Shown one piece after another: positions 26,300 to 34,866 of a DNA stretch of 64,000 nucleotides; position 1 is the stretch's first letter; each line of letters begins with the position of its first letter. Position numbers and translations under genes: made by a program. Below the pieces are notes generated by a model that saw nothing but the letters and a program-made list of their open reading frames with translations, was not told where the DNA came from and ran no database searches. Source of the DNA: Bdellovibrio sp. SKB1291214 (GTDB taxonomy: Bacteria; Bdellovibrionota; Bdellovibrionia; Bdellovibrionales; Bdellovibrionaceae); contig NZ_CP106855.1 of NCBI RefSeq assembly GCF_002209355.2, positions 1-64,000 of the forward strand, in the 5' to 3' direction.

Positions 26300-27742
26300 C
26301 TAGAAGTATTTCTTCCTTTGGGAAGAAGGAAGTATTTTGAGGACGTCGCGATATTTTGCAACTGTACGACGAGCGATTTGAATGCCGTCGGTTTTTAGCA
26401 AATCCACGATCTTTTGGTCAGACAAAGGATTTTTAGGATCTTCTTTCGCAACCAAATCTTTGATTTTTACTTTGACCGATTCACTAGCTAACGAATCCCC
26501 ATCACCAGAAGCAATACCGGAATTGAAGAAGTATTTCAGCTCGTAAATACCTTGTGGCGTATGAACGTACTTGGCCGTCGTCACACGACTCACCGTGGAT
26601 TCATGCATCCCGATGTCATTCGCGATATCGCGTAAAACCATCGGTTTCAAGTGCTCAGAACCCTTTTCAAAGAAGTCGCGTTGATGTTTTACGATCGACT
26701 CGGCCACTTTATAGATGGTTCTTTGTCTTTGATGGATGGATTTAATCAACCAAACAGCAGAGCGAAGTTTCTCTTGAATATAATCCTGAGTTTTATCGCC
26801 GGTTGTTTTTCCACTCTTAAGCATGTTTTTATAGAAATTAGAAATTTTCAAACGTGGCAAACCGTCTTCATTCAAAGACACCACGTAATCATCGCCGACT
26901 TTGTACACGTAAACGTCTGGCGTGACATAGTGAGTTTCACTAGAAACGAAAGCACGTCCCGGTTTTGGGTCCATGGCATAGATGATCTTACACATATCAA
27001 CTACATCTTCGATATCACGACCCAAGGCCTTTGCGATCGCTTCGTAGTTTTTCTTTTCCAGATCTTTCAAGTGATTATTGATCAAGTTCACCAAATCATG
27101 AGTGTCTTCTTCCAAGTGTTTCGCTTGAATCAATAGGCACTCTTTAAGATCACGCGCACCCACACCTGGCGGGTCGAACTCGTGAATCAACGTCAAAGTA
27201 TCTTCCAAAAGATCTTTGTCGATTTTTTCTTCTTCAGCCAATTGTTCCATTGGCACTTTGAAGTAGCCATCATCGTCAATCGCACCGATGATCGCATCGG
27301 CAGCTCTTTCCTCTTCCTCAGAGAAACCATTCATCTTCACTTGCCAGTATAAGTGGTCATGTAAAGTTTGAGAGGCCGTGATGACATTTTCATAGTTCAT
27401 GATCTCTTCAGAACCAGACATGCCGGACTGAGGAGGTTTTTGATTCTGCTCAATATAGGATTCCCACTCGAACTCATCTTGTTTTTGTGGGTCTTGAGAT
27501 ATTTGATCGTTCGTGGATTCAGCGGAACCTTCGCCCGCAACTTCGTCGGACGCTTCTTTCGTACGTTGCAGATCTTCTTCTTTAAGTTGTTCTGCTTCTT
27601 CTAGAATAGGGTTTTCTTCAAGCTCTGAACGAACCGCAGACTCCAGCTCCATACGTGACATCTGCAACAATTTGATTGCTTGTTGCAGTTGCGGCGTGAT
27701 GACCAGAGATTGACTCAGGTTCATGGTCTGTCGAAGAGCCAT
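26300..27742 (-). CDS. rpoN: RNA polymerase sigma-54 factor
   Basis: Directs RNA polymerase to -24/-12 promoters and depends on AAA+ activators. The 480-aa protein has the Gln/Leu-rich region I (SLVITPQLQQAIKLLQMSR), an acidic region II, the core-binding domain with DDGYF and DPPGVGARDLKECLLIQ, a helix-turn-helix (HESTVSRVTTAKYV) and the RpoN box ARRTVAKYRD that contacts the -24 element. It follows lptB as in E. coli. A probable client, the FHA-domain activator at 46900, is in the same window. Confidence 0.97.
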   Translation of the reverse strand: MALRQTMNLSQSLVITPQLQQAIKLLQMSRMELESAVRSELEENPILEEAEQLKEEDLQRTKEASDEVAGEGSAESTNDQISQDPQKQDEFEWESYIEQNQKPPQSGMSGSEEIMNYENVITASQTLHDHLYWQVKMNGFSEEEERAADAIIGAIDDDGYFKVPMEQLAEEEKIDKDLLEDTLTLIHEFDPPGVGARDLKECLLIQAKHLEEDTHDLVNLINNHLKDLEKKNYEAIAKALGRDIEDVVDMCKIIYAMDPKPGRAFVSSETHYVTPDVYVYKVGDDYVVSLNEDGLPRLKISNFYKNMLKSGKTTGDKTQDYIQEKLRSAVWLIKSIHQRQRTIYKVAESIVKHQRDFFEKGSEHLKPMVLRDIANDIGMHESTVSRVTTAKYVHTPQGIYELKYFFNSGIASGDGDSLASESVKVKIKDLVAKEDPKNPLSDQKIVDLLKTDGIQIARRTVAKYRDVLKILPSSQRKKYF

Positions 27743-27770
27743 TGTTTACCTTTCTAAAAACGCACTAGCG

Positions 27771-28493
27771 TTAAAGCCTAAAATTTTCACCGAGATAGAA
27801 TTTACGGGCAATTTCAGAATTCGTGATTTCATCAGCACTTCCGCTAACCTGAATCTGCCCGTCCTTCAGTATATAAGCATAGTCGCAAATGCCCAAAGTC
27901 TCACGAACGTTGTGATCTGTTATGAGAACTCCTATACCTTTGGCCTTAAGTTCGCGGATGATATTCTGTATATCACCGACCGCAATGGGATCAATCCCCG
28001 CGAAGGGCTCATCCAGTAAAAGGAATTTCGGTTCACCAGCAAGAGCGCGAGCGATTTCAACACGACGTCTCTCACCACCCGACAAGGCATAACCATAGCT
28101 GTCACGGATATGACCAATACGAAGCTCTGAAATCAAAAGCTCCAACCGTTCAGCTCGCTGAGCTCCGCTGAATCCATGGGCCTCCAAAGCAACGGTGATG
28201 TTCTCGGCAACTGTCAGTTTACGGAAGATACTTGGCTCTTGCGCCAAGTAACTTAAACCGACGCGGGCCCTCTTATACATAGGTTCTTTGGTGATATCGT
28301 CTTCATCCAGACGGATGGAGCCACGGTCCGGTTGAACGATGCCAACCACCATATAAAACGATGTTGTTTTACCGGCTCCGTTTGGTCCCAACAAGCCAAC
28401 AACTTGACCTGATTCCACAGAAAATGAGGCACCATCAACGACTTTACGTTTTTTGAAACTTTTTGAAATGTCTTTGATGGTCAAAATACTCAT
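27771..28493 (-). CDS. lptB: LPS export ABC transporter ATPase LptB
   Basis: Powers extraction of LPS from the inner membrane by LptFG. The 240-aa sequence has Walker [11 protein letters not shown], signature [16 protein letters not shown], Walker [13 protein letters not shown] and the H-loop [10 protein letters not shown]. LptB hallmarks are [15 protein letters not shown] and the C-terminal [14 protein letters not shown]. It overlaps the LptC-LptA gene by 4 bp and precedes rpoN. Confidence 0.96.
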   Translation of the reverse strand: MSILTIKDISKSFKKRKVVDGASFSVESGQVVGLLGPNGAGKTTSFYMVVGIVQPDRGSIRLDEDDITKEPMYKRARVGLSYLAQEPSIFRKLTVAENITVALEAHGFSGAQRAERLELLISELRIGHIRDSYGYALSGGERRRVEIARALAGEPKFLLLDEPFAGIDPIAVGDIQNIIRELKAKGIGVLITDHNVRETLGICDYAYILKDGQIQVSGSADEITNSEIARKFYLGENFRL

Positions 28494-29515
28494 TTATTTT
28501 CCTTGTTATCCATCTTGGCACGTACTCTCTCAACCTTAACCTTTTTTCCGCCTTCGAGAAAGATGATTTCCTCACCACTCAGCTCGTCATTGTTTTGAAT
28601 TACCTTGGGGCGGCCTTTGAAAACGTATTTATTTGCAAGAAGGTCCAGATTGACAACATCAGCCGTGGCAAATTTGTCAGCATCGCTGACTTTAACGCCA
28701 CCCAAAATGCTGATACTGCTAAGAAGATTTGTACCACGATCATACAGGAAACTCGCTTCAGGACCCTCCAACCGCATTCCATCATAATTCATGCGCACTG
28801 TCCCTAGGAAGCGTGCCATATTGCTTTTGCCACTGAACTCAGCACCATCAGCCACCACATCGAAACGTTTGCCATCATTCATAGCTTTGGTTGCAGACAC
28901 TTTTTCCCGAATAAGCATTTTGGATTGATCAACCAACACCTGCATGCTGCGGCCCTTTACGATTAAGCCGCCGCCAGTTTTATCACGAGGTCCTTCCATA
29001 TAAACCTCTTCGGGACTTAAGATCTCTCGCTTCGTAGCAGCATATGAAATCGTGGGAGTTTTAAATACATATCCATTTTCAGAACGCGTGATGACATTGC
29101 CCTTAATGCTAAGGTCCTTGGAGTTTGCGTCGATGACACCTTCATCACCCGTTGCCGTAAATTCCACTTTTTCTTTGTTATAAAAAAACACGCGAACTTT
29201 TTTAAGCTTCCAGTTACCGCTCCCCTGACTGCCTTCGGCTGCTTCAGAAAACAATTCCCAATCGCGGTTGCCCTTTTGACTTTCAACCAAATGAACGCCA
29301 CCCATGCGTTGTTCCGCCAGGGTACCTGGAGCTTTGTTTGCAGGTGCATTCTCACCAAGCTCTGCCAATTCTTTTTTTCTTTTTTCTTGGAGTTCGACAC
29401 GAGCTTGCACTTGAGCGTCATCGTCGTGTTCGAGTTTTTTAGGAAATACGATTAGAACCTCAACGAACAATAAAACTAAAAGTACTGCAAAGATGAGGTT
29501 CTTGAACTTAGCCAT
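28490..29515 (-). CDS. LptC/LptA-like fusion protein for LPS transport
   Basis: A 341-aa protein with one N-terminal membrane helix (about 6-24), a charged linker and two consecutive OstA/LptC-like beta-jellyroll segments. The first (about 70-200) is LptC-like: [33 protein letters not shown]. The second (about 200-335) is LptA/OstA-like: [19 protein letters not shown] and [20 protein letters not shown]. It occupies the place where lptC and lptA normally precede lptB, and no separate lptA is seen. It may therefore span from the inner membrane into the periplasmic bridge. Confidence 0.8.
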   Translation of the reverse strand: MAKFKNLIFAVLLVLLFVEVLIVFPKKLEHDDDAQVQARVELQEKRKKELAELGENAPANKAPGTLAEQRMGGVHLVESQKGNRDWELFSEAAEGSQGSGNWKLKKVRVFFYNKEKVEFTATGDEGVIDANSKDLSIKGNVITRSENGYVFKTPTISYAATKREILSPEEVYMEGPRDKTGGGLIVKGRSMQVLVDQSKMLIREKVSATKAMNDGKRFDVVADGAEFSGKSNMARFLGTVRMNYDGMRLEGPEASFLYDRGTNLLSSISILGGVKVSDADKFATADVVNLDLLANKYVFKGRPKVIQNNDELSGEEIIFLEGGKKVKVERVRAKMDNKENK

Positions 29516-29533
29516 GGATCGATTCTACCCAAA

Positions 29534-30133
29534 TTATTGGGTAGAAGTCGACTGGTTAGAGTTTTTGGTCACTGCGAAATTAATTTCGCCAGCGCCCGCT
29601 TCTGTCACCGTGAACATAACTTTCTTCACCGTGAGGTAATCGATACCTTTATCGGCTTGAATAGTTACTTTGCTCCATGCATTAGCATCTTCAGTGTTTT
29701 GACCTTTAGTCTGATCAACAGCATCTTTGATTCTATTTTGCAGTTTTGCTTCGTAATCAGCTTTGCTTTTTGCCAAAGCAGCCGTCAATTGTTCTTTCAA
29801 CTTTGGAATATTCCAGTCATCTGCGCCTGTTGCTTGAACTTCTGCAAATGTTGCTACTGGGTCCTTATCCAAAACGATCTCTTTGTTAGAGATTGTTACG
29901 ACGTGAGCCGGCTTTAATTCTTTAACACTCGATGCCTTCGGAAGCGTCACTTCTTTTGGCATGTAAAGGATTTCGCCCGTCGTATTATAGTTTTGAAGAA
30001 GGAAGATAACGAGAACCGTGAACATGTCGACCATCGCTGTCAAAGACAGAACTGCCGTCACTCCACGCTTCCCTTTTTTCTTACTTAAAATATTGTGATA
30101 ACGATGTCTTTCGCCTGGTCTAAAGATTGCCAT
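29534..30133 (-). CDS. ExbD/TolR-family protein (AglS/AglV-like), longer copy
   Basis: Stator partner of a TolQ-type proton channel. One membrane helix (about 30-48) contains D36, the residue expected to be protonated (LTAMVDMFTVLVIFLL). The 199-aa protein has an extended periplasmic part with an insert of about 50 residues (KSKADYEAKLQNRIKDAVDQ) compared with ordinary ExbD, then the usual VTIQADKGIDYLTVKKVM fold. It shares one base with the second exbD gene. As last gene of the Glt-like cluster it probably energises that machine. Confidence 0.88.
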   Translation of the reverse strand: MAIFRPGERHRYHNILSKKKGKRGVTAVLSLTAMVDMFTVLVIFLLQNYNTTGEILYMPKEVTLPKASSVKELKPAHVVTISNKEIVLDKDPVATFAEVQATGADDWNIPKLKEQLTAALAKSKADYEAKLQNRIKDAVDQTKGQNTEDANAWSKVTIQADKGIDYLTVKKVMFTVTEAGAGEINFAVTKNSNQSTSTQ

Positions 30134-30609
30134 TATTGAGGCGCTCCTGTTGCGACTGAAATCGCACTAAATCCTGCGGTTAAGCAGTTATCCATTGTTT
30201 TGATCAACTGATCGTATGGCAATTCATCTGCCATGGTCAAAATCGCGTCGACTTTCTCAGGGTAAATTTGTTTAACCCTTTGAAGTTGAGCGATAAGGCC
30301 AGCATCGTCAAATTGTCCGCCTTGCATAGGAAGACTGATGACTTGTTTCCCAACAGTTAAAACATAACCAACAGGCTTCACGTCCACCTTCAACACCACA
30401 TCCGCATTTGGCGGAGGAGTCGGATTTGGCTGAGTGTCGGATTTCTTACCGTACAAGGAACTTCCAATTTGAATCATAGAGATCTGAGTCCAAACGGCAG
30501 TGATCAAGAGGAACGTAATAAGTACGCTCATCAAGTCAATAACAGGCACGAGATTCAACTCGATATTTTTCTGCCTGCCACCGGATTTGCCCTCTTCTAT
30601 GTGAGCCAT
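30133..30609 (-). CDS. ExbD/TolR-family protein (AglQ/AglX-like), shorter copy
   Basis: A 158-aa ExbD/TolR protein. The membrane helix (about 20-40) has the conserved aspartate D25 in NLVPVIDLMSVLITFLL, and the periplasmic domain contains the typical VDAILTMADELPYDQLIKTMD. Two ExbD paralogues next to one TolQ-like channel match the AglR-AglQ-AglS arrangement of the Myxococcus gliding motor. Confidence 0.9.
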   Translation of the reverse strand: MAHIEEGKSGGRQKNIELNLVPVIDLMSVLITFLLITAVWTQISMIQIGSSLYGKKSDTQPNPTPPPNADVVLKVDVKPVGYVLTVGKQVISLPMQGGQFDDAGLIAQLQRVKQIYPEKVDAILTMADELPYDQLIKTMDNCLTAGFSAISVATGAPQ

Positions 30610-30635
30610 GCTAACCTCTAAACTTATCTAAAAAA

Positions 30636-31352
30636 TTAATCTCTGATTTTTTCTCTGTTTGCTACTACTAGATTCAAAAGAGACATGCTTGTTTCAACAA
30701 CTTCATTCTCTGTTTTTTGAATACGATGTTGGAACAAACCGTATGCAACGATACACACGATAGAAACTAAAAGACCGAACGCAGTACAGTTTAGGGCATG
30801 CGAGATACCTTTTGAAAGTTCCAAAGCTTTTGTAGCAGGGTCCGCCGCCGCAACTGCACGGAAGGAACCGATCATACCGATGATTGTACCAAGTAGACCC
30901 GCAAGTACCGAGATATTACCGAAAACTGCAAGGAAGGAAACCCAACCTTCAACTTTTGGCATCTCTCTCATAACTGCTGCATCCATTGCCACTTGAATTT
31001 CTTCATCGGGGCGTTTGTTCATTGCTTGTACTAGGCCCGCTTTAACTGTGTTCGTTAAAGCTGCTGGACGAGCATCGCAATAAGAGATTGCTTGGCGAAG
31101 ATCACCAGCTACTACCATGCGGAAGATTTGATCTGTGAATTCTTTTTTATCCACGTTCAAATTTTTAAGTTTCATAATTCTATCCACGATAACGATGATA
31201 GACATGATCGCGATTGCCGCGATGATGTACATCACAATACCGCCTTCAGAGAAAGCGCGTTGGATAAAATTCATATTGTCGCCTGTTGCAACTTGCATTG
31301 CTGCGTTAGTTGCTGACTGTGTTGCTGCTGCTGCTGCGTCTGTTGGGTTCAC
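30636..31352 (-). CDS. MotA/TolQ/ExbB-family proton channel (AglR-like)
   Basis: A 238-aa inner-membrane protein with three helices (about 33-53, 135-158, 190-212). The conserved TolQ/ExbB segments are present: GWVSFLAVFGNISVLAGLLG and GISHALNCTAFGLLVSI, which line the proton path. It lies directly upstream of two ExbD genes and downstream of the FHA-AgmX transducer gene, giving the same cast as the AglRQS motor plus its transducer. Confidence 0.92.
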   Translation of the reverse strand: MNPTDAAAAATQSATNAAMQVATGDNMNFIQRAFSEGGIVMYIIAAIAIMSIIVIVDRIMKLKNLNVDKKEFTDQIFRMVVAGDLRQAISYCDARPAALTNTVKAGLVQAMNKRPDEEIQVAMDAAVMREMPKVEGWVSFLAVFGNISVLAGLLGTIIGMIGSFRAVAAADPATKALELSKGISHALNCTAFGLLVSIVCIVAYGLFQHRIQKTENEVVETSMSLLNLVVANREKIRD

Positions 31353-31397
31353 GAAAACTCCTCCTGTAGAGTAACTTTAATTCTTAATTTATTAAAT

Positions 31398-33719
31398 CTA
31401 TTGTTGGTTCAAAACGAATGGATAAGCTTCGATCACTGCCACTAAACCTGCTGGAGGCTCAGGGAATGTCCAACTTGCCAAACGATCTCTGATACAGTTT
31501 TCAACACCTTTATCACCCAGTGTTGAGCTCTTCACTTTCACGTTGCGGGCCTGACCTTGTGCTACGATTTCCCATCCCAAGATAACTTTACCTTCAAGAC
31601 GAGTTCCCTTAGCTTTCGTATTCAAAGCTCTTTCGTAACAGCTTTTTACTTCGTGAAGCTTCGCGCGAATAACACGACGAATAGCTTCTTTGTCGATAGT
31701 ACCGTCGAAAGATTCTTCCATACCGCCACCTTCGATGGCCACTTGGGATTTCGAACAGAAACCTTCAGAGGCACCGTAAGCAGATTGACCTGACCCACGA
31801 CCTTTAGTTCCGACACCCGCGATACCTTGTGTCGCAGTTCCTTTACCGCCGGCACCTGAATCTTTGAACTTAGAACCTAAGTCGTCACCGGCTCTGTTTT
31901 CATTAAAGCCTGACGTACCGGTCGCCTTGTCGGCCATACCTAATACTTCACCTTGGCCAGAGTAAGCTTGATCAATCTTCCCACGGTTACCACCGCCACC
32001 GAAGGCGCTGAATAGACCCACTTTAGAAAGGTCTTTGTTCTTGGATTGAGCATTCGCACTTGCCGTCTCACCCATTTTCACTGCGCCACCTTGGCGAGTT
32101 GATGTGAACTTTTTAGTACGATCTTTAGTTTCTTTAGGCGCAACTTCACTAGCTTTTGCTGCTTGTTGAGCTTTTTGAGAAACCTGCGGCTTGTTCTCTG
32201 GCTTTTTCTCTTGTGCCTTCTTATCGTTATCGTTCACCACCACTTTTTTAGGTGTTGGTGTCGGAGTCGGCTGCTGCACCGGAGTTGGTGATGGAGCCGG
32301 AGGCGTTGGAGTTGGAGACGGTTTCGGCGGAGGCGTTGGTGTCTTATCAAAGATCACCTGTGCGATACGCTGAACTTCCTCTTGCTTGTTTGTCTCCCAA
32401 TCTTTCGGAGTTGTTGCAGAGATGTACAATGCAAGCAAGCCCACGATAACCAAAGACATAACCATACCCGTCATCTCTGAGCCCGAAAGCATCACAGATG
32501 TGATAGGCACCACCGGAGCCTGAGGCACAAAGCGGATATACAAATTCATGTATCCACCCGGCAACGTCAGACAAAGCATTTCATTTTGATCTACACGAAT
32601 AGAATAACCACCCCCCGCTCTTTGCGCGCGGCCGTTCTTCTCTAGATCTTCGATGGCTACCAAACCTTGGGATGCCACCATCTCAATTTTCATGTCCGCT
32701 GCAGTGTTAACTTTCAAACCACCTGCCATATCCAGAATTTGGAAGCCTTTTGGCATGATTCCATCTGGTAAAGCGATACTGTTTGGTTTGTCTTCACCCA
32801 AGTTAACATGAACAGATTGATTCCCTTTAAAGTTGTACGTATTCAGGATGCGCTCTTTCCAAGCAACTATCACTTGAACCGTAGGGCCTTTTCCAGGTTT
32901 CAAATAAGTTTTCAAATCTTGAATTTCACTTGCAGGAGCGAAAGTTTTAACTTTCTTTTCCTTTTTAAACGAAACCTTACCCGTGCGAATTTCCGGACGC
33001 GCTGGAGATGCTGCGGAAGTAACTCCACCCATCGCTGGAGTTGCCGTAACAGGAGCCACAGAAGTGGTTGACGTCGAAGGAGCAACTGATGCCACCGGAG
33101 GTGCAATTGTCGCAGGTGCTTTCTCGTCAATTTTAGGAACTTCAGTCGGAATCGCTATCTTAACTTCTTCCTTCTTCTCGATGACAGGTTCAGCTTTTTT
33201 CTCAACCACTGGTTCTGCTTTTTGAGCAGGTGGAGGAGTTGCAGCTGGCGGCGTTGTCACCGGTGCTAACTGAGCTGGAATCGAAGTCAAAGTTTCAGTG
33301 GAAGTGGGTGCTGGAGGTGGGGCAACTGGCGCCGCCACCGCCGGAGCTGGCACTATGCCTGCAGCTGTGTCTTCTAACTTGTCTGCAGCCTCTTCGCCTG
33401 GAGGCGGAGCTTTAGGCTTTGGCACTCCTAAGAAGAACACGATCTTGAATGGACCTACTGTCACTTCGTCACCCGAAGCGATGCCTTCATCAAGAACGGC
33501 TTGGCCGTTTTTGAATGTTCCAGTCTGTGAACCAAGATCACAGATATAGTAACCAGAGTCACGTCTTTCTAATAGACAGTGAATTGGCGATACTCCATCA
33601 CCATCAAGGTCGACGTGAACTTCTTCAGAGTGACCAATCACGATCTGATCTTGATCGAACTGCTTCACACCGATAAGTTGATTATCTTTAAAAATTCTGA
33701 ATATTAACGGCGATCTCAA
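31398..33719 (-). CDS. FHA-domain, AgmX/PglI-type envelope transducer (GltG/GltJ-like)
   Basis: A 773-aa inner-membrane protein that probably couples a cytoplasmic phospho-signal to periplasmic work. Order: FHA domain (about 1-97, with SPIHCLLERRD and DLGSQTGTFKNG), a Pro/Ala/Glu-rich linker (100-240), a second FHA-like fold (about 278-400), a membrane helix (about 417-434), a TonB-like Pro/Thr then Gln/Lys-rich periplasmic stretch, a Gly-rich segment (about 570-640) and a C-terminal AgmX/PglI domain (about 655-773: IDKEAIRRVIRAKLHEVKSC, LEGKVILGWEI, TFPEPPAG). Start TTG at 33719 overlaps the upstream gene by 4 bp and follows GAGG. Comparable proteins are GltG and GltJ of M. xanthus. Confidence 0.87.
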   Translation of the reverse strand: MRSPLIFRIFKDNQLIGVKQFDQDQIVIGHSEEVHVDLDGDGVSPIHCLLERRDSGYYICDLGSQTGTFKNGQAVLDEGIASGDEVTVGPFKIVFFLGVPKPKAPPPGEEAADKLEDTAAGIVPAPAVAAPVAPPPAPTSTETLTSIPAQLAPVTTPPAATPPPAQKAEPVVEKKAEPVIEKKEEVKIAIPTEVPKIDEKAPATIAPPVASVAPSTSTTSVAPVTATPAMGGVTSAASPARPEIRTGKVSFKKEKKVKTFAPASEIQDLKTYLKPGKGPTVQVIVAWKERILNTYNFKGNQSVHVNLGEDKPNSIALPDGIMPKGFQILDMAGGLKVNTAADMKIEMVASQGLVAIEDLEKNGRAQRAGGGYSIRVDQNEMLCLTLPGGYMNLYIRFVPQAPVVPITSVMLSGSEMTGMVMSLVIVGLLALYISATTPKDWETNKQEEVQRIAQVIFDKTPTPPPKPSPTPTPPAPSPTPVQQPTPTPTPKKVVVNDNDKKAQEKKPENKPQVSQKAQQAAKASEVAPKETKDRTKKFTSTRQGGAVKMGETASANAQSKNKDLSKVGLFSAFGGGGNRGKIDQAYSGQGEVLGMADKATGTSGFNENRAGDDLGSKFKDSGAGGKGTATQGIAGVGTKGRGSGQSAYGASEGFCSKSQVAIEGGGMEESFDGTIDKEAIRRVIRAKLHEVKSCYERALNTKAKGTRLEGKVILGWEIVAQGQARNVKVKSSTLGDKGVENCIRDRLASWTFPEPPAGLVAVIEAYPFVLNQQ

Positions 33720-33988
33720 TTACTACCTCGAACTCGCTGAATGTCTTCTGCTGATTTTCTCATCTCAGGGATGAAATTCTCTCTGAGTTTGATCAGTCTT
33801 TTATAATTGAAATTCTTTTTCTGGAAGAGATACGACAACTCAGGCTTCTGAGTACCACCCTCTACCAACTCATCTTCGAAGTTAAGCGTTGCTTTACGCT
33901 CTTTTTTCGCAGCTTCTTGCGCGTTAGCAAAATTGCAGGCCAAGGAGATAAGTCCAAGCAATGATATGTATTTTAAAACTCGCAACAT
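33716..33988 (-). CDS. Small exported protein of the Glt-like cluster, 90 aa
   Basis: Function not recognised. A signal peptide covers about residues 1-23 (ending NFANA before QEAA). The mature 67 residues are charged and helical, ending with FIPEMRKSAEDIQRVRGSN. GAGGGAG precedes the ATG. It is coupled to the FHA-AgmX gene by a 4-bp overlap, so it is likely a periplasmic accessory of that complex. GltF, another small member of Myxococcus clusters, is a positional comparison only. Confidence 0.75.
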   Translation of the reverse strand: MLRVLKYISLLGLISLACNFANAQEAAKKERKATLNFEDELVEGGTQKPELSYLFQKKNFNYKRLIKLRENFIPEMRKSAEDIQRVRGSN

Positions 33989-34011
33989 GATGCACTCCCT
34001 CGAGGATTCAC

Positions 34012-34866
34012 TTATTTTAAACCTGCTTTGGCCTTGTTCTCCAAAGCATTTATTCTATTACTCGACCCTGTTGGCCCGCCTACAAACTTTAGTCTGCTTA
34101 TAACTTCTAATCCGTCTTTATATTTTTCCATTTTATCGACCAGAAGAATAGCATAGTTCAACATTGCTTCGCGGTTGTTGCTGTCTTCCTTAACGACTTT
34201 CTTGTATAGGTCGGCGGCTTTCTCGTAACTTCCTGTAGCGGTAAGTGCGATTGCATAATTGTTTAACACACGTGGATCACGCACGCCTTTGCTATAAGCC
34301 ATCTCAAGCGCCAATAGACCTTTTTTGTAGTCTTTCTCTTGAACATAAATCGAGCCAACGTTTGCGGATGCAACTGGCTCCATCGCATTTACGGAGAGCG
34401 CTTTTTTAAAGGACTTAATGGCTTCACGTCGTTCATTTTGAGACATATAAACCACGCCCAAATTTGAATACAACTCAGCAGCACCCGGGTTTGCCGCGAT
34501 ACCTTTGCTTAAAAGGTATTTCGATAAATCAAAACGCCCTTTTTTGTAGTGGTACATCGCTAATGCGTTCAACGCGCGAGGATCGTTACCGTTCTGAGCA
34601 AGAATATCAGTCGCCGCACGGTAAATGCCTTCGTCACTCTGAGACTTAATCGCCGCGTTCAAGTTCGAATACTGGGACGAAGCAACAGGGGCCGCTTTCA
34701 CTTCCGGAGCTGGCTCGTCACGCTTTGCTTTTGGAGACTCTTCCTGAACTGTCGGAGCGTCAGTCACCCCGTCCAGGCCAATTGAATCTTCCGAACTTTG
34801 ATTCGACTTCGGAGTCGAAGAACATGCGGCAATAAATAATACAGTAAGCAATAAATACTTTTTCAT
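34012..34866 (-). CDS. TPR lipoprotein (GltE/AglT-like)
   Basis: The ATG at 34866 overlaps the previous stop by one base; the longer frame is not used. The 284-aa protein has lipobox FIAAC with Cys15, a Ser/Glu/Lys-rich linker to about 75, then at least five tetratricopeptide repeats (for example ALNALAMYHYKKGRFDLS, ELYSNLGVVYMSQNERREAI). It resembles the outer-membrane-attached TPR lipoprotein GltE (AglT) of the gliding machine and likely provides a protein-binding scaffold in the periplasm. Confidence 0.85.
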   Translation of the reverse strand: MKKYLLLTVLFIAACSSTPKSNQSSEDSIGLDGVTDAPTVQEESPKAKRDEPAPEVKAAPVASSQYSNLNAAIKSQSDEGIYRAATDILAQNGNDPRALNALAMYHYKKGRFDLSKYLLSKGIAANPGAAELYSNLGVVYMSQNERREAIKSFKKALSVNAMEPVASANVGSIYVQEKDYKKGLLALEMAYSKGVRDPRVLNNYAIALTATGSYEKAADLYKKVVKEDSNNREAMLNYAILLVDKMEKYKDGLEVISRLKFVGGPTGSSNRINALENKAKAGLK

